Of a stretch of DNA of 64,000 bases, positions 8,386 through 19,251 are shown in pieces. A program made the position numbers and the translations under genes. This DNA comes from Streptomyces katrae. Its GTDB lineage: Bacteria; Actinomycetota; Actinomycetes; Streptomycetales; Streptomycetaceae. The notes beneath the pieces are model-generated. The model ran no database searches. It saw only the letters and a program-made list of their open reading frames with translations, and was not told where the DNA came from. Positions within the stretch are counted from its first letter, which is position 1. The number at the start of each line of letters is the position of its first letter. The stretch lies in the NCBI RefSeq assembly GCF_000717655.1, contig NZ_JNZY01000008.1, forward strand, positions 1 to 64,000. The letters run 5' to 3'.

Positions 8386-9670
8386 CCTTCGCAGCCTCGG
8401 TGATCGACTTGGTGACCTGCTCGGGCGTCTTCTTGCCCGCGATGAGGTCGGCGACGCTGTCGTTGACCTCCTGGCCGACCGCCGGCGGGTAGGCCTGGTC
8501 GAGGAAGAGCTGGAAGCCAGTCGCCTTGACCAGGCTGTCGGCCACCACCTTCCTGTTGGCGTCGGCGAGCTGGCTCTCCGCGCCCCTGACCACCGGCAGG
8601 TAGCCGTTGGAGGCCAGGAGCTTGGACTCGTTTTCCAGAACGAAGAACTTCAGGAAGTCCAGCGCCTCCTTCGGGGCGCCCTTGCGCAGCGCGAAGCCGC
8701 CGCCACCGCCGAACACATCAGTGACCTCGCCGACACCGCCGTCGACGGTCGGGAAGGGGAAGAAGCCCAGGTCCGCTCCGAGGTCGGCGCCCGCGTCCTT
8801 CTGCACCGACGGTCCCCACTGCCCCATCAGCTCCATGGCGGCCTTGCCGTTGCCCATGGTCGCTGCCTGGCCTCCGGGGGTGGCGTAGCCGGCGCCGAGG
8901 AAGCCCGTCTGGAACGGCTGGAGGTCGACCAGTTCCTTGAGGTGGGTGCCTGCCTGGACGAAGCCGGCGCCGGTGAAGTCTTTGGCGGTCGCGGCCTGTT
9001 CCAGCGCGGGGAGGCCTGCGACGCGCATCGCGAGGTAGGCCCAGTAGTAGTGGCCCGGCCATTTCTCCTTGCCCGCGAGGGCGATCGGGGTGACGCCCGC
9101 GGCCTTGAGCTTCTTGACGTCTTCGAGGAGCTCGGCCCAGGTGGCCGGCGGAGCGGTGATCCCGGCATGGGCGAAGAGCTTCTTGTTGTACCAGAAGCCG
9201 ACCATGCCGACGTCGTAGGGCACTCCGTAGGTCCGGCCCTCGAACTGGTAGGCCTGCAGCGAGACGGGGGTGAGGTCGGACGACCAGCCGAAGGCGTCGG
9301 TGAGGTCCTCGACCAGCCCCGCGTCGACCTGCTGGCGCAGCACGCCGCCGCCCCAGGTCTGGAACACGTCGGGGAGCTTGCCCGAGGAAGTGGTGGCGGT
9401 CAGCTTGGACTTGAACGCCTCGTTCTCCAACGAGGTCGTCTTGATCGTGATGTTCGGGTGAGCGGCCGTGAACGCCGAGGAGATCTGCGGGAAGAGCGAC
9501 TTGCCCGGTTCCGTCGTGGCGATGTTCCACCACGCGAAGGTCAGCTTGCCGTCGGCCGCCGGTTCGTCGCCGGAGCCGCCGCCGCCGCAGGCGGAGGCCA
9601 GCGAGACGGACAGGGCGGTCAGGCCCGAGAGGGCCAGGAAGCTTCGTCGGCTCGGGGGGGTGCTGGCCAT
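8378..9670 (-). CDS. bxlE: Xylo-oligosaccharide-binding lipoprotein BxlE
   Basis: A 430-residue extracellular solute-binding protein (SBP family 1). The N-terminus SRRSFLALSGL looks like a twin-arginine-type export signal, ending in a lipobox with Cys at SLASAC, so the mature protein is lipid-anchored outside the membrane. The body shows LTFAWWNIATTEPGK, DVFQTWGGG and GVPYDVGMVGFWYNK, the usual ligand-cleft order. It is the first gene of bxlEFG and starts at ATG 9670 with GGAGG 5 bases upstream. CGAA-type operators lie just upstream, so it should be repressed by BxlR and induced by xylan breakdown products. Confidence 0.9.
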   Translation of the reverse strand: MASTPPSRRSFLALSGLTALSVSLASACGGGGSGDEPAADGKLTFAWWNIATTEPGKSLFPQISSAFTAAHPNITIKTTSLENEAFKSKLTATTSSGKLPDVFQTWGGGVLRQQVDAGLVEDLTDAFGWSSDLTPVSLQAYQFEGRTYGVPYDVGMVGFWYNKKLFAHAGITAPPATWAELLEDVKKLKAAGVTPIALAGKEKWPGHYYWAYLAMRVAGLPALEQAATAKDFTGAGFVQAGTHLKELVDLQPFQTGFLGAGYATPGGQAATMGNGKAAMELMGQWGPSVQKDAGADLGADLGFFPFPTVDGGVGEVTDVFGGGGGFALRKGAPKEALDFLKFFVLENESKLLASNGYLPVVRGAESQLADANRKVVADSLVKATGFQLFLDQAYPPAVGQEVNDSVADLIAGKKTPEQVTKSITEAAKGA

Positions 9671-9704
9671 GGGACCTCCGGGGTAAGGAATGCCGGCTCG
9701 ATCT

Positions 9705-9773
9705 CGAAATATTTCGTAACATTCTCGAAATTCGGTGCTGCCACAAACTAGGAACGTGGGGCTCCTCGGTCAA
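9705..9773 (-). promoter_or_regulatory. bxlE promoter with two CGAA-type operators
   Basis: On the minus strand TTGACC (9768-9773), 17 bases and TAGTTT (9745-9750) form a good promoter. Directly downstream lie CGAAATTCG (9726-9734), an exact copy of the CGAA-N-TTCG sequence described for BxlR of S. thermoviolaceus, and CGAAATATTTCG (9705-9716). A repressor there would sit over the start of transcription. Confidence 0.7.
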
Positions 9774-9850
9774 GACCTGTCACCGATAAATCCGCCAACG
9801 CCCCTTCCCCCTTGAGCCCTTGAGCTTGACAAGCAAGTCACCCCGCCCGG

Positions 9851-9867
9851 AAACTCTTCGAAAGTTT
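9851..9867. promoter_or_regulatory. Near-palindrome upstream of bxlR, likely autoregulatory operator
   Basis: AAACTCTTCGAAAGTTT is a 17-base imperfect palindrome centred on TTCGAA, 46 bases before the bxlR start. It resembles the CGAA boxes in front of bxlE and xynA. Confidence 0.45.
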
Positions 9868-9912
9868 GCGATACATGTCGCCGGCCCAAGGCGTCCGCGC
9901 AGAGGAGTTAAG

Positions 9913-10926
9913 TTGAGCGAGCAGCGCCCGACCCTGGCCGTCATCGCAGCGGAGGCAGGGGTCTCCCAGGCCACCGTGTCCAAGGTGATCAACGGCCGCT
10001 CCGATGTGGCGCCCTCGACCCGCGAACGGATCGAGAGCCTGCTGCGCTCCCACAACTACCTTCACCCCGGCCGACAGGGCAGGGCCCGCAGGTCGGGCCT
10101 GGTCGACTTGATCATCGGCGGTCTGGACAGCGCGTGGGCGGTGGAGATACTGCGCGGCGTCGAGGCCGAGTGTGCCCTGCGGAGCGTCGGCACCGTCGTG
10201 TCGCTCGTCCCGCCGGGCGAGGCCACGCCGTCGAGCTGGGCCGCACTGCCGGTCCTGCACCACAGCGACGGCGTCATCCTCGTCACCGCCTCGGTCACCC
10301 AGGCCCAGCGCGCACAGGTCGAACAGGCCGGGGTGGCGCTGGTCGTCATCGACCCGATCGACCTGCCGGGCAACGGTGTGCCGAGCATCGGCGCGACCAA
10401 CTGGGCTGGCGGCCTCGCCGCCACCGAGCACTTGCTGGGGCTGGGGCACCGCCGGATCGCCACGATCGGCGGGCGCAGGGAGATGCTCTGCAGCCAGGCC
10501 CGCATCGACGGGTACCGGGCCGCGCTGGAGCGGGCCGGGATCGAGGTCGACCGCGACCTGATCCGGTTCGGCGACTTCCAGCACGAGGGCGGGTTCCGGT
10601 GCGCCCGGGAACTGCTCGCCCTCCCCGAGCCGCCGACCGCCATCTTCGCCGGTAGCGACCAGCAGGCGATGGGCGTCTACGAAGCCGCCCGGCAGGGTGG
10701 GCTGAGCATTCCGCAGGACCTCAGCGTGGTCGGCTTCGACGACCTGCCGATGTGCGAATGGCTGTCACCGCCTCTGACGACGGTGCGCCAGCCGCTTGAG
10801 GAGATGGGCCGGCTCGCCGCCCGCACCCTCTTCCAACTCCTGGACGGCCAACCCCTGGTCAGCCCCCGGATGGAGCTCTCCACCGAGCTCAAGGTCCGGC
10901 TCTCCACCGCCCCGCCCCCTCTCTAG
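9913..10926 (+). CDS. bxlR: LacI-family regulator of xylan genes (BxlR)
   Basis: A 337-residue repressor. Residues 8-30 are the LacI helix-turn-helix (LAVIAAEAGVSQATVSKVIN) and hinge helix, followed by a periplasmic-binding-protein-like effector domain (GLVDLIIGG, FAGSDQQAMGVYEA, VVGFDDLPM, PPLTTVRQPLEEMG). TTG at 9913 has AGAGGAG 5 bases upstream; the upstream in-frame codons are not LacI-like. It is divergent from bxlE and is followed after 9 bases by bxlA. The name rests on gene order (bxlEFG, bxlR, bxlA) and on CGAA-N-TTCG sites in the divergent region. Confidence 0.85.
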   Translation: MSEQRPTLAVIAAEAGVSQATVSKVINGRSDVAPSTRERIESLLRSHNYLHPGRQGRARRSGLVDLIIGGLDSAWAVEILRGVEAECALRSVGTVVSLVPPGEATPSSWAALPVLHHSDGVILVTASVTQAQRAQVEQAGVALVVIDPIDLPGNGVPSIGATNWAGGLAATEHLLGLGHRRIATIGGRREMLCSQARIDGYRAALERAGIEVDRDLIRFGDFQHEGGFRCARELLALPEPPTAIFAGSDQQAMGVYEAARQGGLSIPQDLSVVGFDDLPMCEWLSPPLTTVRQPLEEMGRLAARTLFQLLDGQPLVSPRMELSTELKVRLSTAPPPL

Positions 10927-10935
10927 GAGAACTCC

Positions 10936-13155
10936 TTGACCGAGCCCTGGCGTGACCCCCTCCTGCCCGTGTCCGTGCGAGTCGCCGATCTGCTGCAACG
11001 GATGACGCTGGAAGAGAAGGCGGGTCAGCTCGCCGGCTTCTGGGCGCTGCCCTCGGATCCGGGGACACCGGTCGCGCCGATGGAGGACGATTCAGGCGAG
11101 TCCGCCCTCGGCCTCGACGACATCGCAGCCCACGGGCTCGGCCAGCTCACCCGGGTGTACGGCACCGCGCCGATCACCGTTGAAGCCGGCATGGCGCGGC
11201 TCGCCACGCTCCAGCAACAGGTGACCGGATCCGGCCGGTTCGGGATACCGGCCGTCGCTCACGAGGAGTGCCTGACCGGGTTCATGACGTTCGGGGCGAC
11301 GGTCTTCCCCGCCCCGCCGGCCTGGGGTGCGTCCTTCGATCCCGGGCTCGTGCGCCGGATGGCCGCCGCCATCGGGGCGGGGATGCGGCGGGTGGGCGTC
11401 CATCAAGGGCTGGCTCCGGTACTCGACGTGGTCCGCGACTACCGCTGGGGCAGGACCGAGGAGTGCATCGGCGAGGATCCCTATCTCGTCGGAGCCATCG
11501 GCACCGCCTACGTGCAGGGCTTGGAAGGCGCCGGGATCGTGGCGACGCTCAAGCACTTCGCCGGCTACTCGGCCTCGCGCGGCGGCCGGAACATGGCCCC
11601 CGTCGCCTCGGGGCCGCGCGAGTTCGCCGACGTGCTCGTCGAGCCCTTCGTACGGGCACTGCGCGAGGGGGGCGCCCGGTCGGTGATGAACAGCTACACC
11701 GACGTGGACGGCGTCCCGGTGGCCGCCGACGAACGGCTGCTGACCGAGCTGCTCAGGGGTGAGCTCGGTTTCAGCGGCGTGGTCGTCGCCGACTACTACG
11801 CCGTCTCTTTCCTGGAGACCCGCCACGGCGTCACCGGATCGCGCGGCGCGGCCGGCGCGCTGGCGTTGACCGCCGGGATCGACGTCGAGCTGCCCACGGC
11901 CCGGTGCTACGGCGAGCCGCTGACCGAACTCGTCCGGTCCGGAAGCGTACCCGAGGAGCTCATCGACCGGGCCGCGGAACGGGTCCTGGTGCAGAAGGCC
12001 GAGCTCGGCCTGCTCGACCCCGACTGGGAACCCGTCAAACCCGAGCCGGTCGACCTCGACCCGCCGGAAAACCGGGCACTGGCCAGGCTCCTGGCCGAAC
12101 GGTCCACCGTGCTGCTCGCCAACGACGGCACCCTGCCGCTGCAGCCGTGCCGGGTCGCGATCACCGGGCCGTACGCCGACGACCCCCGGTCCTTCCTCGG
12201 CTGCTATTCCTTCCCCAACCACGTCGCGCTCCCCGGCGACCTCGGGCTGGAGATCCCGACGCTCGGCGAGGCGCTCACCGCTGCCGGGTTCACGGTCACC
12301 GCGGACGATCCGGACGTGAACGTGCTGGTGCTCGGGGACCGGGCGGGCATGTTCGGCCGGGGCACCTCCGGAGAGGGCTGCGACGCCGAGACCCTCGACC
12401 TGCCCGGCGACCAGGCCGCACTGGCCTCCGCCGTGCTGGACTCCGGAGTGCCGACCGTCCTGGTCCTCGTCTCCGGGCGGCCCTACGCGCTCGGCACGCT
12501 GGCCGAGCGCGCATCGGCCGTGCTGCAGGTCTTCTTCCCCGGCGAGGAGGGCGGGACGGCGCTGGCCCGGATCATCAGCGGGGCCGCGGAACCGTCCGGG
12601 CGGCTGCCCGTCTCCATCCCCCGCCGGGCCGGCGGCCAGCCCGGCACCTACCTGCACTCCAGGCTCGGCGGGCACACCGACTGGAGCTCGGTGGACCCGA
12701 CCCCGCTGTTCCCCTTCGGACACGGGCTGAGCTGGACCGGCTTCACCTGCTCGGAGCTCGAGGTGGATCCCGTCGCCGCGACGGACGGGACCGTCGCCGT
12801 TTCGGTCACCGTACGCAACGTCGGCGAGGTGGCCGGGACCGAGGTGGTCCAGCTGTACCTCTCGGACCCCGTGGCGTCCGTCGTCCGGCCGCAGCGGTGG
12901 CTCGCCGGATTCTCCAGGGTGGAGCTGCAGCCGGGCGCAGCCGCCCGGATCACCTTCTCCGTCCATGCCGACCGGACCTCGTTCACCGGGCTCGACCTGA
13001 GCAGAAGAGTGGAGCCGGGGGAGATCGGCGTGGCCGTCGGACGGTCCAGCGGCGACCTTCCGCTCCGGGGCTCCTTCACTTTGGAGGGCCCGGTACGCCA
13101 CCCGGCGGCCGACCGGGTGCTGTCCGTGCCGGTCGAGATCGTCCCGGTTCCATGA
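10936..13155 (+). CDS. bxlA: GH3 beta-xylosidase (BxlA-type), cytoplasmic
   Basis: A 739-residue family 3 glycoside hydrolase without a signal peptide, so it acts on imported xylo-oligosaccharides. The N-terminal TIM barrel includes HEECLTGF, GRTEECIGEDPYL, KHFAGYS and the nucleophile Asp in VVVADYYAV. The (alpha/beta) sandwich follows from about residue 380 (STVLLANDGTLPL), then a C-terminal FN3-like domain (LFPFGHGLSW, NVGEVAGTEVVQLYLSDP). TTG at 10936 has AGGAG just upstream, 9 bases after bxlR. Some GH3 members also act on arabinofuranosides; beta-xylosidase is chosen from context. Confidence 0.88.
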   Translation: MTEPWRDPLLPVSVRVADLLQRMTLEEKAGQLAGFWALPSDPGTPVAPMEDDSGESALGLDDIAAHGLGQLTRVYGTAPITVEAGMARLATLQQQVTGSGRFGIPAVAHEECLTGFMTFGATVFPAPPAWGASFDPGLVRRMAAAIGAGMRRVGVHQGLAPVLDVVRDYRWGRTEECIGEDPYLVGAIGTAYVQGLEGAGIVATLKHFAGYSASRGGRNMAPVASGPREFADVLVEPFVRALREGGARSVMNSYTDVDGVPVAADERLLTELLRGELGFSGVVVADYYAVSFLETRHGVTGSRGAAGALALTAGIDVELPTARCYGEPLTELVRSGSVPEELIDRAAERVLVQKAELGLLDPDWEPVKPEPVDLDPPENRALARLLAERSTVLLANDGTLPLQPCRVAITGPYADDPRSFLGCYSFPNHVALPGDLGLEIPTLGEALTAAGFTVTADDPDVNVLVLGDRAGMFGRGTSGEGCDAETLDLPGDQAALASAVLDSGVPTVLVLVSGRPYALGTLAERASAVLQVFFPGEEGGTALARIISGAAEPSGRLPVSIPRRAGGQPGTYLHSRLGGHTDWSSVDPTPLFPFGHGLSWTGFTCSELEVDPVAATDGTVAVSVTVRNVGEVAGTEVVQLYLSDPVASVVRPQRWLAGFSRVELQPGAAARITFSVHADRTSFTGLDLSRRVEPGEIGVAVGRSSGDLPLRGSFTLEGPVRHPAADRVLSVPVEIVPVP

Positions 13156-14648
13156 CCACGTTGTTCGATGATCCCGTCTTCGGTGATCCCGTGCTGCCCG
13201 GGTTCCGGCCCGACCCGTCCGTCTGCCGAGTGGGCGCGGACTACTACCTGGTGACGTCCAGTTTCGAATGGTTCCCGGGCCTTCCCGTGTTCCACAGCCG
13301 AGATCTCGTGAACTGGCGGCGCATCGGCTCCGCGCTCGACCGGGCGTCTCAGCTCGACCTCGACGGGTGCGAGCCCTCACGGGGCCTGTTCGCACCGACG
13401 ATCCGGCACCATGAGGGGGTCTTCCATCTCGTCTGCACGCTGATGGACGGCCCCGGCCACTTCGTCGTCACCGCGACCGACCCGGCGGGGCCGTGGTCGC
13501 AGCCGCACTGGCTGGACGGCGAGGGCTTCGACCCGTCGCTGTTCTTCGACGCCGGGCCTGACGACGATGGCGACGGCGACGGCCGGGCCTGGTTCACCGC
13601 CGCCCGCGTGCTGGACGAGGCCGCCGGCCGCACCGAGATCTGGATGCGCGAATACCTTCCCGGCGAACGACGGCTCACTGGCCCCGAGCACGTCCTGTGG
13701 TCGGGAAGCCACCCGGGCGCCCGATGGTCGGAAGCCCCGCACCTCTACAAGATCGACGGCACCTACCTTCTGCTCACCGCCGAGGGCGGCACCGATGTGG
13801 ACCACAGCGTGGTGGCCGCCCGCGCCGACCGCGTGACCGGCCCCTACGAGGGCGCCTCCGGCAACCCGGTGCTCCCGCCCGCCAAGGGTCCGGTCATCTG
13901 CACCGGGCACGCCGACCTCGTCCAAACCCCGTACGGGGACTGGCGGGCCGTCCTCCTGGGCGTCCGCCCGGGCTCCGCCCTCGGGCGCGAGACCTTCCTC
14001 AGCCGGATCACCTGGGACGACAGCTGGCCGGTCTTCTCCCCCGTCGTCCACACCGGCCTTCGCCGCCCCGTCCACGACGACTTCGCCACGCTCTCCGCGG
14101 ACTGGAACAGCCTGCGCACCCCGCCCGAGCGGTTCTGGGCCACAGGCGAAGGGCTCCGCCTCCAGCTCCGCCCCGAACGCCTCGGCGAGCGCACCACCCC
14201 GTCGCTCCTGGTCCGCCCCCAGGAACAGCCCGACTGCGACGTCTCCACCGAACTGCACTTCACCCCCGCCGCACCGGGCGAACAGGCAGGCCTCGCCGTG
14301 GTCCTCGACGACGACACCCACCTCCTCTTCCTTCGCACCACGGAAGGGCTCACCCTCCGCCGCGGGCGCGAGGTCCTGGCCGGCGTTCCCGTCCACCCGG
14401 GCCCCGTTCGTCTGGGGGTGCGCATCCGCGGCTTCAGTCACACCTTCGCCCACGGGGCACCCGACGGCGGCGCCTGGCAGGACCTGACCACCGTCGAAGC
14501 CACCTTCCTCACCCCGCTGTTCACCGGCATCCAGCTCGGCCTCTACGCCACCTCCCACGGCCGCCCCTCCACCAACCAAGCCCACTTCACGTGCTTCGAC
14601 CTCACGTACCCGAGCCGGCAGGAACCGCCTGGACACCAGCGTCGATGA
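13152..14648 (+). CDS. GH43 beta-xylosidase / alpha-L-arabinofuranosidase
   Basis: A 498-residue cytoplasmic enzyme with a five-bladed propeller (residues about 10-310) and a C-terminal beta-sandwich. The catalytic set is visible: base Asp in GFRPDPSV, pKa-modulating Asp in GFDPSLFFD, acid Glu in WSEAPHLYK. The C-terminal domain (GLAVVLDDDTHLLFLR) resembles the GH43_C2 fold that contributes to the active site of beta-xylosidases. The ATG overlaps the bxlA stop (ATGA), so it is coupled to bxlA and likely trims arabino-xylo-oligosaccharides together with it. Confidence 0.88.
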   Translation: MTTLFDDPVFGDPVLPGFRPDPSVCRVGADYYLVTSSFEWFPGLPVFHSRDLVNWRRIGSALDRASQLDLDGCEPSRGLFAPTIRHHEGVFHLVCTLMDGPGHFVVTATDPAGPWSQPHWLDGEGFDPSLFFDAGPDDDGDGDGRAWFTAARVLDEAAGRTEIWMREYLPGERRLTGPEHVLWSGSHPGARWSEAPHLYKIDGTYLLLTAEGGTDVDHSVVAARADRVTGPYEGASGNPVLPPAKGPVICTGHADLVQTPYGDWRAVLLGVRPGSALGRETFLSRITWDDSWPVFSPVVHTGLRRPVHDDFATLSADWNSLRTPPERFWATGEGLRLQLRPERLGERTTPSLLVRPQEQPDCDVSTELHFTPAAPGEQAGLAVVLDDDTHLLFLRTTEGLTLRRGREVLAGVPVHPGPVRLGVRIRGFSHTFAHGAPDGGAWQDLTTVEATFLTPLFTGIQLGLYATSHGRPSTNQAHFTCFDLTYPSRQEPPGHQRR

Positions 14649-14897
14649 TGCCCGCGTCGGTCCCGGGTCCCCGCCGGCGGCCCGCTGGACCCGGTCGCGC
14701 ATCCGGTCGTGGAACCCGGCGATCCCTCCGCTGTGGCGCCGGCGACGCCGGTAGGCATGGCGGCGGTAGCCGGGCGCGTGTTGGCGGGAATCTGCCCACC
14801 GCGTGATGCGGGCCGCGACCAGGTGGCCGAGCGCGTCCGCCGACTGCGGGCGGCAGTAGCCCTCCTGAGATTTCGCCAGCCCAGCTCGGGCGATCCT
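14649..14897. other. Untranslated stretch after GH43
   Basis: No gene can be supported. On the minus strand a short open stretch with an Arg/His-rich piece (YRRHAYRRRRRHSGG, near 14750) looks peptide-like but has no start with a ribosome site and no recognised family; it may be a relict. Confidence 0.3.
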
Positions 14898-15015
14898 CAT
14901 CGAAAGTTTTTCGATGACCTTCGTGCAAAGGGAAGCGGATAACCGGCTATCTGGAGGGGGAGGATCTCGAAATCATTTCGAAACTCTTGACTTGTTTCGG
15001 CGGGGTTTCCAAACT
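14898..15015 (+). promoter_or_regulatory. xynA control region: two CGAAA-N3-TTTCG boxes and promoter
   Basis: CATCGAAAGTTTTTCGATG (14898-14916) is a perfect 8+3+8 inverted repeat. CGAAATCATTTCG (14968-14980) repeats the same CGAAA-N3-TTTCG core. A promoter TTGACT (14987-14992), 17 bases, CAAACT (15010-15015) follows at once. The arrangement suggests control of xynA by the same LacI protein as bxlE, although the spacing in the boxes is N3 rather than N1/N2. Confidence 0.55.
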
Positions 15016-15100
15016 GAGGCCCGAGACGGTGTCACCGTCTGTCCGGGTGCCGGTTGCCGGCCTCGGATCATGACGCCCTGATGGTGAGCGTCCTTTGTGA

Positions 15101-16624
<1,524 letters not shown>

Positions 16625-16651
16625 CGACCTGCCACAGCGAAAGGGTGAACG

Positions 16652-18019
16652 ATGAAGACCCACGGTGCGGCTTCCCACGCCCCTCCGCCAAGACATCGCT
16701 GGTGGCCCCGGTTAGCCGCCGTGGTGGCGGCGACCCTCGCGATCGGCACGCTCGTGGCGGTGAAACCGGTTCCCGCCGAGGCAGCCACGGTGGACACCCA
16801 GGCCTGGTACGTCCTGGTCAACCTCAACAGCGGCAAGGCACTGGACGTCCATGGCGGGTCCACCGCCGACGGCGCGCGGGTCAGCCAGTGGACGCGCAGC
16901 GACGGAGCCAACCAGCAGTGGCAGTTCGTGGACTCCGGCGGCGGCTTCTACCGGCTCAGGGCCCGGCATTCGGGCAAGGTTCTCGACGTGGCCGGCGCCT
17001 CGACCGCCGACGGCGCCGCGATGGCGCAGTGGGCCGACGGCAACGGGGCCGACCAGCAGTTCCGCCTGGCCGACTCCGACGCGGGCCACGTCCGGCTGAT
17101 CAACCGCAACAGTGACAAGGCCGTGGAGGTGCAGGGCGCCTCCACCGCCGACGGCGGGAACGTCGTCCAGTACAACGACTGGGGCGGCGCCAACCAGCAA
17201 TGGCAGATGATCAAGCTGTCGTCCTTTGGCGGCGGATGCGGCAGTGCCCCGACTCTGGCGAGCGGTACGCACACGATTCAGAGCAGCGGTAAGAGCCGCA
17301 GCTTCATCCTCAGGGTTCCCGACAACTACACCAACAGCCGGCCCTACCGGCTGATCTTCGCGTTCCACTGGCGGGGCGGAACCGCCGGCGAAGTCGCCTC
17401 GGGCGGGACGAGCGGGAACGCCTGGTCCTACTACGGCCAACGGGAACAGTCGAACAACAGCGCCATCCTCGTCGCTCCCCAGGGCCTCGGCAACGGCTGG
17501 GCCAATTCGGGCAGTGAGGACGTCACCTTCGTCGACGACATGATCCGGCGGATCGAGGACGGCCTCTGCGTCAACCCGGCGCAGCGTTTCGCCACGGGTT
17601 TCAGCTGGGGCGGCGGTATGAGCCACGCACTCGCATGCACCCGGGCGAACGTCTTCAGGGCTGTCGCGGTCATCTCCGGCGGCGAGATCAGCGGGTGCAG
17701 CGGCGGCACCCAGCCCATCGCCTACTTCGGAATCCACGGCGTCAGCGACTCCGTCCTCAACATCGCGCAAGGGCGGTCCCTGCGCGACAGGTTCGTCAGC
17801 AACAACGGCTGCACTCCCCAGAGTGCGCGCGAGCCGACGCCGGGCAGCCGGACGCACATCACCACCCCCTACTCGGGCTGCCGTGCCGGGTACCCCGTCC
17901 AATGGGCCGCGTTCGACGGAGGCCACATGCCCGGCCCGGTCGACGGCTCCCCCAATGAGAGCGGCGTCGCGACCTGGACCAAGGGAGAGATCTGGAGGTT
18001 CTTCGCACAGTTCCAGTGA
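16652..18019 (+). CDS. Secreted CBM13-CE1-type esterase (feruloyl or acetylxylan esterase)
   Basis: A 455-residue protein starting 27 bases after xynA, so probably co-transcribed. Residues 1-48 are the signal region; residues about 50-190 are a cysteine-free CBM13 with three repeats (NQQWQF, DQQFRL, NQQWQM), very like that of the GH62 at 2380. Residues about 200-455 are an alpha/beta hydrolase of the PHB-depolymerase/LpqC group, which includes CE1 esterases: YRLIFAFHWRGG, the nucleophile elbow GFSWGGG and a late His in DGGHMPG. It should remove feruloyl or acetyl groups from xylan. The exact ester cannot be told from sequence. Confidence 0.85.
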   Translation: MKTHGAASHAPPPRHRWWPRLAAVVAATLAIGTLVAVKPVPAEAATVDTQAWYVLVNLNSGKALDVHGGSTADGARVSQWTRSDGANQQWQFVDSGGGFYRLRARHSGKVLDVAGASTADGAAMAQWADGNGADQQFRLADSDAGHVRLINRNSDKAVEVQGASTADGGNVVQYNDWGGANQQWQMIKLSSFGGGCGSAPTLASGTHTIQSSGKSRSFILRVPDNYTNSRPYRLIFAFHWRGGTAGEVASGGTSGNAWSYYGQREQSNNSAILVAPQGLGNGWANSGSEDVTFVDDMIRRIEDGLCVNPAQRFATGFSWGGGMSHALACTRANVFRAVAVISGGEISGCSGGTQPIAYFGIHGVSDSVLNIAQGRSLRDRFVSNNGCTPQSAREPTPGSRTHITTPYSGCRAGYPVQWAAFDGGHMPGPVDGSPNESGVATWTKGEIWRFFAQFQ

Positions 18020-18035
18020 CCCGCCCGCACCATGG

Positions 18036-18068
18036 AGTGGAGCCAGGATGATCCTGGCTCCACTCCGC
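18036..18068 (+). terminator. Strong hairpin after xynA-esterase
   Basis: GGAGTGGAGCCAGGA, loop TGA, TCCTGGCTCCACTCC gives a perfect 15-bp stem 16 bases after the esterase stop. Confidence 0.8.
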
Positions 18069-18120
18069 CGTCGTCCGTCTCAAGTTGACGGACGGGCGGG
18101 CCTCTTCAGGGTGATGGCAG

Positions 18121-19180
18121 CGCAACCCTTCCGACGACCCCCGCTGGCACGGCGCCTACCTGGACCGCATCGAGCGGACCGTGGAACGGGACAAGAACCA
18201 CCCGAGCGTCATCGTGTGGTCGCTCGGCAAGGAGACGGGGGACGGTCGCCGCAACCTCCGGGCCATCTCCGATCGGGTTCGGCGGCGCGGCCCGTCCCGC
18301 CCGAGCCGCTACGAGGGCGACCGGCTCGGCGAGTACACCGACGTCCACGGCGAGATGTACCGGCCGCCCGCCGCCGTCGCCCGGATCGGGCAGGGACAGC
18401 TGCTGCCGGGCGAGGTCTCCTACCCGGCCCGCGCCGGCTCCGGCGACCCGGCGGACGACCCGCGCAACCGCCGGCCCTTCCTGCTCACCGAGTTCGCCCA
18501 CGCCATGGGAAACGGGGTTCGGCTACGGCTACGGCTACGGCTGCGACTTCGGCGAGGACCTGCACGACGGCAACTTCAGCTGCGACCGCTTGGTCTTCCC
18601 CGACCGCACTCCCTCGCCCGGCCTCCTCGAGTACGCGAAGGTGATCGCCCCCGTCCGAATCGGCCCCGGCCCGGAGCCGGACACCCTCACGGTGGAGAAC
18701 CGCTACGAGGTGCTGGACCTGTCCCATCTGCGGTCGGTTCACCTGGTCGCTGGCCCGCGAAGGGGTCGGGCTGGCCCCGGCGTGCTGCCCACCCCGGAGC
18801 TCGCGGCAGGAGAGCACGGCCGACTGCCGCTGCCCCGGCCGGACCCTCCCCCAGCTACCGCCGGGGGGTGCACCCGGGGCGGGACCGCCGACTGGGCCCC
18901 CCGAGGTCACGTGGTCGCCTGGGGACAGCTCCGGCGCTCCGCGACGGGCCGTCGCCCGCCGATCGGCCCGCCGGGCCCTGCCCGCAGCGAGGGCGAGCAC
19001 ATTCTGCTCGGCGCCGGCCGCCTCGACGGGACCACCGGAGCCCTGCTCTGCATCGGCGAACTTCCCTCCGCGGACGGCCTCGGCACCGCCGCCGTGGGAC
19101 CCGGTGTCCTGCCTCAGTACCGGCTCGCATTCGCGCCGGAGGACTGCGCGTTCTTCCTGACTCCCCTGCAGCGGAGCTGA
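18121..19180 (+). pseudogene. Decayed GH2 beta-galactosidase fragment
   Basis: The frame opens inside a GH2 (LacZ-type) protein: DDPRWHGAYLDRIERT, then ERDKNHPSVIVWSLGKETG, YEGDR, LLTEFAHAMGNG. The first half of the gene is missing. The acid/base motif, normally SLGNESG, has become SLGKETG; the nucleophile Glu in TEFAHAMGN is kept. At 18520-18537 three CGGCTA repeats mark a shift and deletion: about 30 residues between HAMGN and GCDFGEDLHDGNF are lost and the frame changes. The last third (PDRTPSPGLLEYAKVI onward) is recognisable but drifts. No start with a ribosome site is present. It is a remnant, not a working enzyme. Confidence 0.85.
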
Positions 19181-19205
19181 GCCCACCGAGCGGCCCCCAC
19201 GCGCT

Positions 19206-19233
19206 CCGCCCGCCGCACCTGGTCGGCGGGCGG
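19206..19233. terminator. Hairpin downstream of GH9 gene
   Basis: CCGCCCGCCG, 8-base loop, CGGCGGGCGG forms a perfect 10-bp stem about 20 bases after the GH9 stop on the minus strand. Confidence 0.6.
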
Positions 19234-19251
19234 GCAGGGCGTGGTGATCGT

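Noticed and set aside
7378..9751. Long plus-strand frames opposite bxlEFG
   Set aside because: Antisense shadows of clear transporter genes.
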